From the NCBI RefSeq assembly GCF_038396675.1, contig NC_088921.1, positions 46,825,001-46,889,000 of the forward strand: a stretch of DNA of 64,000 nt. Reading direction: 5' to 3'. The notes below the pieces were generated by a model. The model was not told the DNA's origin. It ran no database searches and saw nothing but the letters and a program-made list of their open reading frames with translations. This DNA comes from Hydra vulgaris (Eukaryota > Cnidaria > Hydrozoa > Anthoathecata > Hydridae). The position numbers and the translations under genes were made by a program. This document shows, one piece after another, positions 25,808 through 37,800 of the stretch; position 1 is the stretch's first letter; the number at the start of each line of letters is the position of its first letter.

Positions 25808-28800
25808 CAACCCCTAAAAAATTTTTGCATGTGTACACAAAAAAAGCAGGTGGTTAGAATATACATATTGTTTTTAATTTCTTGGTGCTAAGGTTGTTTT
25901 ACTGAGTTTTAATTTCTAAGCATTTTTAAAAGATGTTTTTTATTTTTGTTTTTGTTATTCAAATTGTTTTGCAATAAAATGTGTTTATAATTTAATTATT
26001 AAATTATAAACGCATTTTATAATTTAATGATGAAATTATAACACTTATTTAATTAAAGTGTTTATAATTTTTTATAATTTAATTTTTATTACTGGTTTAA
26101 TGTTTGCAAAAGAATGTTTCTACTTTTGTGACTTGAAAACTGTTTTCAAGAAACAAAAAATTATGGCGGTTTTACAAAAAATATTTATCTATTCAAAATT
26201 TTTATGATTTAAATAAAACTTTTTCCCTCACTTGTACTATCAACATATCACTTGTACTTGCACTATCTGATATTGTTACTGTACTGTGTGATAATCTATT
26301 TTTGACTTTCAGGAATGATCTTATAATTATTGTTTGCGAATGTTAAAATTCTTTTAAATTTAAAATTTTTTTTTTTATTTAAATTTCAAGATTATTTAAA
26401 TGAGATAAGAGAACAACATTAATTATGCTTATCTAAAAACAAATATAAGTAAACAAAGCCCATTCACAACATAGGATAAAACAATCATCATTTTTAGGTA
26501 CTTTTAAACAAAAGGTAAAAAGCAAATACTAAATCAAAATCTATATAAAAAGAATTCAATTACAAAATAAAACAAACTGAATGGATTTGGTTTTTTTGAA
26601 TTGAGATGGTTTACATTGTCATTGTATCATTAAAAAAAAGTTAACTAATATTCCCTATTCCCTAAAGTGCCGAGACGAATTATGTTTATTTTGTAAAAAA
26701 ACAGAAAATAAGTTTATTAAAATTGTTAAAAAAATTATTGAAATATTAACAAAAAATATTTGTTGTTTTGCCATTATACTTTTAGTCGAGAAGTTAATAT
26801 TAACTTCATAAATTTGCATAGTTCCATAGTCAAAATATCTGGTTTGAATAATATGTACTTACCACAGTTTTTAAAAGGATTTACACAGTTAAATAGTTTT
26901 TTCCCCTTTGATTTAAAAATGTTCGTGCTACATTAAACATTTTAGTTCAACTGGAGACTTGGCAAAAATAAAATTGTAATTAAATGAAGAATACTGCTTT
27001 TCTACTTTATTTTTATTTCCATAAAAATTTTTGTTTTCATTTACAGTGAAAACACACAAAAAAAGTATTTTAGGTTTTAAGATTTTATTAGCAGAACAAG
27101 TTTTTAACAAATATCAAGATTTTTCAAATCTTTATATCAATATCTTATCAATATCTTATATTTATAGTGCTAGCACTAGTTTTTTTTTTTGTTAAATTAA
27201 ATATAAATAAGACTTTTTAAGCTATACTTATTGATTGTATTATTTTTATTCAATTATTGTATGTTTTATAAAAGGCTTTAAATAGGCATTCTTTTACATA
27301 AAAATTTATTGCTAAAGAGAAAACCTCAGCATAACGTTTACAACTTGAGTTTAACTATTTAAAAGAATCTTTTTGGGTTGATTTTGTTTATTAATTACGA
27401 AAGCACATTAATCAGACCAGTATTTAAAAAATATATTAAAGAGCTAGAACTTACCTTCGAAAAGAGAAAAAAATGACATTAAAAGTTATAGTGCAAGATT
27501 TGACATGTATACAGGGGTGTACCCTTATCGTCCGGTGGCACAGGGCGACTCGTTTTCTCCAAGGGCGACCAAAATTTTAAAAAAATGCCTGGCAGTAGCC
27601 TCGCAGGATGACCAGACAGTTTGTTACTTATAAAAGTGTGTTTATTAATAAAACTATATTTTGATCTATAAAGATTTTATTCCTTGCAATTATTTAAAAG
27701 AAAACTCAAAAAAGTATTCAAAGTAGTTCAAGGGTTGAATAAAGCGATCGTGAAATGCAAAAACTGTGTGATTTGTTTTTTAAGGGCCGAATCGACTTGA
27801 ATTTGTTAGCGAAAAAGTTATAAAAAATAAAACAATAATGACTACAAAAGTAGTGTAAACATTCACCTTTTTTTGTTATTTGTCTTTTTTTAATAGTTAT
27901 TGTTCTTCTTTTCATTATAATTATTTTTTGGTTGCTATCTACATTATTACTTTTTGTTGTTTTTTTGTTTTATGCTTTATTTGTTTATTTTATTAAGGTG
28001 TCACTCCAATGACTAGTTTTTTACTATACGAGTGACAACAAACCTAATTTATAAAATTATAAATAAATCTGTAACTTTTTTTCAATTTTATGGTTAAATA
28101 AATGGATTTAAAAAAAAAAAAAACACTCTAGTAACTAACTGCATTATAGAAGTAATAAAACTTTAATAGTGTTATTACTTTTACAACGCACTTATAACTT
28201 TTATAATTCATTCTTTGTTCAAACAACATAAGTAATCCCAAATTTTAATTGAAGTAAAAAAGCATCCAAAAAAATAGAGTGGATATTCAAATAATATTTA
28301 AAACTTATTAAGGAACTTCAACAACTTTATAAAAACGTACTGTATAAAAATGTTATTAATAGTCAGTAAAAATGTGCATTAATTTTAGAATTAACTAATA
28401 AAAACTTTTTATTGGTTGATTTTAAAATTATTGCGCGTTTTTATGGACTATTAGTAAGGTTTTTCATAATGCTAAACTTTTTATAAAGTATGTTTTCATT
28501 AAGTTGTTTAAGTGTATTTCTAAAAGTCCCTGAAGTTTTTTATAATATTTTAAGATCCACTTTATTTTTTATAGATGCTTATCTACTTTGATTAAAATTT
28601 TGATTAATAATGTTTAAACAAAGAATGAACTTTAAAAGTTATAAGGGCTTTATATATGTAATAACACTATTATAGTTTTATTACTTTTATAATGCAGTTT
28701 GACTTAGGTGTTATTACTTTTGTAGTTGTAGGTTTATTGTTTTGTTTTTTATAGCTTTTTTGCAACAAACTTAAAATAATTTGCACCTTGGAAACAAAGT

Positions 28801-31800
28801 ACATGGCTTAGCATAAACTAAAATTTTTAAAGAGATCATTAATTTCCCCCCATGAAAAAATGCAAAAAAAAAAAACCTTCACACCGGACTACTAATTATC
28901 ATAGCGAACTCAAATAAGAAATAAAAACTGTTTCAGTTGCCTGCTAGGCGACTGGTGAAAAACCGGAGGGTATACCACTAGTATACCCACACAAGATTTG
29001 GCTTGTTGTGTTGTGTATACCCACACAATCAGAGTGAAAAACTTATACAAAAAGTACCCACATAAGTTGTGTGTACCCACCCAATCAGAGTGAAAAACTT
29101 ACACAAAAAGATTAATATAGTACAATGTTAAGTTGTGTATACCCACACAATCAGAATGAAAAACTTAAACAAAAAAGTTCATATAATACAATATTAAATA
29201 TATTAAAGGATCATTTTAAAGAATGTTTTTCTTATTAGCATTTTTTGTGTATATATGACCTTCATAATATTTTGGGCAACCACAAAAAGTGTAATAAATT
29301 GTTATGGTTACCATTACAAAAATTAAGTTTGATTTAAAATTTAGCTGAAAAGTTATTTGATCGTCCACTTTTTCGATATTTCTCATTTCAGCCTATCAGT
29401 GTTGATTGGCAACCTTTAAACAATAGTTTATAGTGCTGTGTAAAGTTTATTTTAACTGAATTTTTAAATATTGTTTCATTGCGTTTTAATTTCAAATTGA
29501 TCGATGTGTATGAACAGAAGGGTAGAACAGACTCCATTTTTTTCAGCATACTTATTTTTTTTGTTATTTGGTGTTTTGTAAAATCTAATTAATCGTTTGT
29601 GTCATGTTTTCAATCATGGTTATGCTGAAGTATTGTGCTAAGAGTTGAAGACAAATAACTCGCTAAATTGTATGTATGTTAGCAGTCACATCAGCATTTG
29701 CAGCAATTTAAGTTGCTGCAATTTTGTAACTTGACAACTTTTGCTTATCGCAGTCATTCAATGTTGATGGACATCTAGAATTTTATGTAATAAAGAAAAT
29801 ATAAATTATATCTCCTTTGATGTTTACATCAAATAAATATTCATAATTTCACACAGCTGCTGTTAGTAAACAAAACAATTTTTATAAAAGACTTTCTGAT
29901 AAATTTGTCATGCTATAAATATAATTTTTTATTAAAGGAAAATTTTGGTTAGTTAAGTATAAATTTTTTTTAACCATTGTTTATTAAATATAATATAATA
30001 ATATCTATCAAAATTGTTTTATAAATTTTTGTGTAGGGTAAGTGGCTGTTCAGGTCTTGTTATTAGATTTTATACAAAACAAAAACGCTTAATACTAATA
30101 AATGCAACTTAACTTAGCTTTGATATTTACATATAAATTTAAACAAGTTAAATTCCAATTTAATTAAATTAAAAAAATCAAATAGCATAATCTTTTTTTT
30201 GCATTATCAAAACTTAGTGTATTTAATAAATCTAATGAACTATTTTTAATAAAAGATTGTTAACAATTTGTTGGTAGATTTTATCAGTTACAAGTTATTC
30301 ATAAACACAAATTATGTCCATAAATCAAACTTATGCTATTAGAACTTCATTAATTAACAAGAAACAAAAGATTTTAAATCTGTTTGCAAAAAGAGTTATT
30401 TTGAATGAAAACACTTCTTTATTCAAAAATAAGTTATTCAATTGCTTTTACCTATTTTAATCTATGTGAAGAGAAGTACATTTTAAGATTTTTACATTAT
30501 GATTTAGTTGGCAGATAATAAGAAAAAAATTTCTTTAATAAGTATTGCAAAACTATTTTACATTCCTTTGAAACTAAGTTTCACATTCTGTTTTACTGTT
30601 TTACTTTTCTTTAAAACTATATTTTAATTTTCAAAATTATATTGCATTTAAAACCTTTTATTAAAAAAAAAAATCAAACAATGTTTCTTTTAACAAAAAA
30701 TTTACTGTTGTGGTTAAATGGTTTTTTTGACGACCCTATATTCTGAATAAACGTTTTATAAGATTTTTGCCTAATGTAAAACTGCCGAATATGTAAGCAA
30801 ATTGCCATTTTTTATGAAAAATTCGAGCAGCGTAATGCTTCTTAACAACACCTAGTTGTAGTCATGCTCTAAGGTTAGCAATGATTGAATTACACTTGAT
30901 TTTAATGTATATAGAGAATATAAGATTTTGACATTGTTTGATAAATGTACAATTAGTGACGCAACATGATTGTTTAGTGTTGCCAGCACACAAATTTAAC
31001 ATTTTGTAATTGGTAATTAAAAATATGTTACAACAAGTAAATATTTATAATTATGAGTGATCTGATCTTTTTAGCCATAACTGTAGGAAATGCCTTAGTA
31101 TGTAAATGCATTTTAGAAATATGTTTATTTATTTTATAGAAAGCATTGGAAAATTTGAAAGTTGTGGAAAATAGTCTTGATCTAGTAAAAGAACTAAGTA
31201 AAAATATGGCATATCTTGATGGAGAGGTTAGTTATTTTTTTCTAACTTTTTTAAAGCAATCATTGATATTTTATTTTCGCTTTTTCTAAATTTTCAAACT
31301 AATGTTTATTAGCCAGTTAGTGAGTTAATCTATTAAATTTTTATTGTATTGCTTGTTCTTTAGATTTTATTCAGGGATAATGTAATTCAGGATATATCAA
31401 TTAATTTATCAATATGAAATAAAATATTGTTTTTAATGTCTTTTTTGTTTATTGTTTATCTAGTATGATTAAAAGTCAAAAGTGAATAAACAATAAAATG
31501 TTTTGATTAAAGGGATCCTAAACTCCCAACACATGTTGTGTTCATATTAAAGTAAATGTTGAAAAAAAAGTTTGAACCAAGTTTTTTCTTATTAAAAATA
31601 AATAATAAATGCATACCAAAAAAAACTAATTTTGTTATTTTAGTCGAAGCTTGCCTTCTCCATTTACTCAATAACTCGGAGTCTTTAAATTATACGTCGC
31701 AATCTACAGACTTTAAATTCATAAAAGTTTTAGTATTTGACGTCACAGTAGACTTTAGACAAATGAAACTCTAGAAAATTTTCATTTATTTTATTCATTA

Positions 31801-34800
31801 GTTCATTATTTGTTAAGTTATTTATTTTCTACTTTTAACATGAAAAAAGATATTAAAAACCTTAAATATTTAATGCTGGTTTGTTGCTATAAATTGTTAT
31901 TGTGCTATATTTATTGTAAATAAATGATGAATACCTGTTATCTCAATCAAAATTTTGATAAAAAAATTATCATATTATTTACCCGTATAAAATCAGTAAC
32001 AGCATTTTTATTTGGTAAGACATTTTATCTGAATTTGCTTTGCATAAAGTTCAGGAAGTCAAACAAAAAACTTAGTTTAAATAATCATGTCAAAATATAT
32101 TTAAAACAAATGATTTTAATGACGGGGGTTCTCAAGTCTTTTTATAACAAAGGTAGGTAAAAAATAAATAATTAAATAAAAAGTTTAACATTAAATATCT
32201 TCTTTTTTTTAAAATTATCTTTCAACTGTAAATATTGAAATATTAACTTAAACTAAATTAGCTTATTATTTAGAACAACTAAGCAATAAATAAAAAGCCC
32301 CCAATATTTGTGTTGTTTATTTGATTATTGTTGTTTATGTTGATTATTTTCATCAGTATTTTTGTTAAATGTTAATTGTATAAATCAGGCATTTTTAAAA
32401 TTTTCAATATCAAAAATCAAAATATAATGATATTTCCTTTTTATCCATATCAAATTTAGCAATTTAAACTAAATCAGCGTAATTGAAAATTTTTTATAAT
32501 AAAAAAATTCATTTCATCAAATATCTCTAATTAACACTGTCAGTCAATGAAAGTAATTGTTAATAAATACTTTTTTTCGACGGGAAAACAAAAAGTGTCA
32601 TAGCATAAAAATGACCAGAGAAAATAAAAAATAGTTCCCATTGTTTAAATGAAAATAAGTAAGATTTAGAATATATAATATTGCGTTCTCTTGCACAAAA
32701 ACCGGAAACCATATATATAAGGTTCTATATAGTGTAAAATACTCGTACGAAAATCATAAGATTGGTAAGTAAAGGTTTAATATTTGTTTTGATTTAAAAA
32801 CAAAATATATATAAGTAAGATATGCAAGTTTAAAATTATTAAGAAATTTTAAACAATAAGTTGCTCCTATAAAATAAAAATAATTAATTTTTTTACTTTT
32901 TACAAAAAAATTTTTGTGATGTTTAAAAAAATAATACAAATAAATCTGTTTTGCTCTATGTTAAAAAATACTACAATTTACTTTTTAAATTAAAGTAAAA
33001 AAACTCAGCTTTGTTTAATAACATTTTTCATTTGTCAAGTCTACTGTGACTTCAAATACTAAAACTTTTATAATTAAACGCGCTTCATAGAAATCTCAAA
33101 AGTCTGTAGATTTGGCGAATAATTTAAAAACTTTGAATTTTTGAATAAAATCGAGAAGGCAAGCTTCGACTAAAATAAGATTAGTTTTTCTCAGTATGCT
33201 TTCATTATTTATTTTTAATCAAAAAAACTTGGTTCAAACTTTTTTTTTCAACATCTTTAATATGAACACAACATGTGTTACGAATTTAAGATTTCTTTAA
33301 ATTGTTGCGTTATTGATTTAAATACTGTATAATAAAATTTTAATGTTGTTAAAACTGTTAAATGCAAAGATATTAGTTATTAAAAAGTACAAGTTTTTGT
33401 TCATTTTGACAGAAAATGAGTAACGATTGGCTGCCCCCTTCCCCTTTTTGTTTTTTTATGTTTTAAGTTATAAAAATAGTATTAGCAACCTTAATTTTTT
33501 TTATAACCACAAAACAAGTTAAATTTACTAATTTAAAAAAAACAAACAAATCTAGAAGTGTTATTTTGTAAATGTATAGAGTAAAACCAGGTCAAACTGC
33601 ACACTAATCAATAAAAATTTAATAACTTTTATTTTTTTATTTTTTATTTTATTACATCGGTAATAAAAAACTATATACAAATATTGATATATATCTAAAA
33701 CCTTCTATATATAGATATAACTCTTAATAATTTTTCAAACAACATATCAAGAGAGTTGAGATTCCCTTAAGAACCCTTGTTATTAAATATATTTATATTC
33801 GATAATGTTATAGAGTATATTTATTCTTGATAGCAAGGGTATCTAAACTCCCTCAAAGTATTGTTTTAAAAAATTAATAATAAAGTTATATCCATATTAG
33901 TTTTTAATTGTAAAAAAAAATTTCTTTATAAGGATGTCATTTAAAGTTTGTAATAGTTAATTGTAATAATAATAAATGTATTAATTTAAAAAAATAATTG
34001 ATAGAATTTATTATTATAATAAACAAATTTAAATTTAAAAGTGGCACTAATATAAAACAAAGTTTAATGTAAGTAAAAAGTTTAATGTAAGTTTTTTTCT
34101 TCTTAACTTATATTGCTAACTTATTTTTCTATATATTGTTTAACTTTTATATTGCTAACTTATATTGCTAAATTTATAGTGCTAATATCAAATGTAATTG
34201 TCATTCAAACTTTTTTATGTAATCATCATTCAAAAGATTTCTTCACTTCATAAGATGTTTTTATAAAGTTAATTACTTTTGTCTTACCGCTTAAACAAAA
34301 TCTTTGACTTTATTAAAAATGAGAAAAAGTTACTCGACTGAAATGGCTTAAAATGTATGTAATAAGCGCTCCATTTTTATGCTTTAAAACAAGACCGGGA
34401 CTTCTTTCAAAGAAGTGCCATGCTCCATTGCAAAGTTAAGTTTAAAAGTTAGGTTTAGAAAGATTCGTGTTTTTCATTTTATTTTAAAAACCATTTTACG
34501 GTGATTTTTTAATTATAAATATTTGGATATCGACCTGACACTAACAAGTACTGGATGGAAAAGGATTTTATTAACCAAAATGTTAAACAGTACTGTTGTA
34601 ACATTTAATCATTTGTGATTTTTTTGATGTTTATATTTATACTGCTGTTTGCACAGAATTTGTTGCTATCTAAAAATTCAAACTATTAAATATGAGAAAT
34701 ATTGTCTCATTTAAATTCTTAAGAGATTGGCAAAATCTAACTGTAAGGGAGTAGTGATTGCAAGCAATAGTGATAGATCGAAACAGAAAAAAAAACCAAA

Positions 34801-37800
34801 ACAGAAATAAACAGAAATTTCAGGTACTCTCATTCGGTGCACAAACCAACGTTTTGGCAAATATTTTACCAAAACCGATACCGACATCAGCTAGTAAAAA
34901 TTAATTTCATTAGAAAGAGATATTTAAAAATAAAATTTTACATTTAGTTGTCTTATTATAATCATATTATGTAAGGATTGATTACACATGTATTATAAAT
35001 TGAGATTTAATTCATAAGTTGTCAATATAAGCGAATGTTAACAACTCACAGATTTTCTCTGCAAAATAAGTTTTTTTTTTATAGGTATTTTGTGAAAATT
35101 CTCAAAATTTTTGTGATAATTCTCTAAAATAACTGTTTTTCTAAATCAGATAAAAATTTAAAATCTTACAAATGTTTCGGTATGTTTTTCCACCAAAATT
35201 TCGGTATTTGTTCAAATTGAAATTTCAGTTGATCACTAACAAGCAATTTCTAGTTTGATCTTTAGTGATCTATGATATGGCTTACAACTAATAAAAAGTT
35301 CTTTTTACTTTATAGTTCTCTTTTCAGTATATTACATTTTGTATTCTTACAAAAACATTTTTGACATTTAAGTTTTTTAACAAATTAGTTTTTATTAAAC
35401 AAAGCTAATATAAGCATTAAAACATTATCAAACATCTGAGATATTCTTGATTACAAAAAATGCATTGATATTTCCAGATTTTTTCTGGGCATTTTTCTCC
35501 GAACAAAACTCTAAGTTTATTTGAATCATGTTTTACATTTTCTTTAGAATGATAATCTTTCATCTTCACCAATGTTTATATAATATTATGAAAAATCCTC
35601 AAGATTAAAGATCAATTTACCTCTTGATGATTTTTTAATAAATATTCACAATTAATTTAAAGTACTAATTTAAAAATAGTAAGCTTCCATTTAAATCCCA
35701 GGCCTTGTTGTGAGTTTTGTAATGTGTAATTAAAACCCTAATAAATGTAACTTTAACACAGCTTTGATATTTACATAGTTAAAATTGCGTCATTAGCATA
35801 TCTTGTGTTGTAATTAAATTTAATTTTAAACCAGGTTAAAAATCATTTCAACTAATAATAAAAATTTCTGATAAAATCTAAATTCGGTATTTGAAAAAGA
35901 TTATATTTCCTTATAATTTTTTTCTTAAAACAATCTTATTCTTAACATTTTGTTTCTTTATCATAAAAAAACATTTAACTACTTTATTTAATATATTTAA
36001 TATTTAAAATAATATTTTTAATAAAGATTATAATGTAATATTTAATATAATATTTTTATTAAAGATTATAAACAATTTATAGATATATTTTAGTTACCAA
36101 TAAGATGTTCATTAGTGTAATATGTTCATAAGAAAATTACGTCAAAATAACTTAATAGGAATTAATAAGAAACAAAAAATTTTAAATGCAATTGTGTATA
36201 TTTTGTGAGGTCCATAAATTACATCACACCTTTTTTTACCGTTTTCTACCCATTCACTCCTCATCTCAACATCATTACTCTATAATAACAAGTCCAGTAC
36301 TTTAGTCATTACAAAACCACCAACTGCTGCCCCCATCCCCTCCTCTTTTTTTTTCCCCCTCTTTAAGCATGACATAAGTCATGGACAATCCCTTAAAGAA
36401 ACAGATGGTATGTAACATCAGTTTCTTTAACAAAAAAATGTTAAATTTATTTTTTCATAACTTAATTTCCAAACAAACATTACTTAAAGATATTAAAAGG
36501 TAATTTAAATATTCCAAAATTAAAAAGTTTTTGCTCAAAAATAAAATTGTCCACACTAGTTAATAATTACACATTAGAGAAAATTAAACTCTTTATAAAC
36601 CATTTCATGTTTTGTTTAAATATAAATTTATACTTTATTTATTAGTCTTTTTTTTTTTGTTTTTTTTTTTATCTTGTATAGTAACTAAGTCAAAATTTCA
36701 GTAAAATTATTTGGCATTGATTAGAAAAATATACATAAAAAAAGAGGTTGATTTTTATAATTTACGATTTGGCTTTTTTTAATTTAAAATTAATAGAATT
36801 AACCTGGTAATTAGATAATATTTAAATAATTAACTATTTAAAAACTGTTTTTAAATTTATAAAAGTATTTGGTATTTATAACATTTATTTACATTATTTA
36901 TAAATGACTAATAGTTAGTTGTCCTCTAGGGGATGTTGCTTGATCAGTATTATTTTTATTTTTTATTATTAGGAATTGTCACTTTTGATCTGTTAACTAT
37001 ATTACACCTAAGTATACCATTAAATATTCAAAATTTTTAGTATACAAAGCACCTGAAAAGAGACCAAAAGAGAATCAAAATTACAGAAGCAGCACAGAGT
37101 GATCAATATGGAAAACAGTTAGTTCATCGTGTTGTCGAAGTACAAGCCATACTTAGTGATATGTCAGATTCTGTCCGACCTGATTTTTTAAATGGTGTTA
37201 ACAACGCATGTAAATTAACGAAAGATGATTTTGATAATCTTGATGTGTTCTATGAACTTGTTAATCCAAGTATTGATCCTTCTATTGAATTATCAAAAGT
37301 TAATAAATTATCAGTACGAGTTAAAGAAGCCACTGAACATTTGATAAAGGTTGTTGAAGGTAAAGAACTTCCGGCATTAGATAATGGTACAACTTACAAA
37401 GAACTGCAAGCACTTATATCACGTATTAAGTTAAGTGGATACTTTGAAAATGATAAAGTGAATGGTTCGGATGAAAATGTAAATCATATAGTTCATGAGT
37501 TAGCTGATTCTGAGCTACATGATGAAGATCATGAGGATCATGAAGACCATGAAAAAATTGATCACAAAGAAGCAGAAAATGAAGAAGAGGAAGTAATTAA
37601 GTTTGTAGCAGTGTTATAATTAAAAAGTTTTATGTACTGTTTAATTTTTTTATACTTTTAGGTTTATTTTATTATATAGTTAAAGAGATCCCTAAGTGCC
37701 AAGATCAGTGTTTATATCATAAATAACTATAAAAAAATAAGTTTCATGTTAATTAAACTTTCCAGAACAAGTTATTTAAAGTATAAATTATTAAGCAAAA

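Noticed and set aside
27513..28980. A 1.46-kb element bounded by GC-richer ends
   Set aside because: The two ends share only a short loose match (TATACCC/TCCGG words), not enough to define inverted repeats.
28975..29190. CRISPR-like repeat array
   Set aside because: Only about three diverged units with irregular spacing, no cas genes, and an intronic context in a eukaryote.
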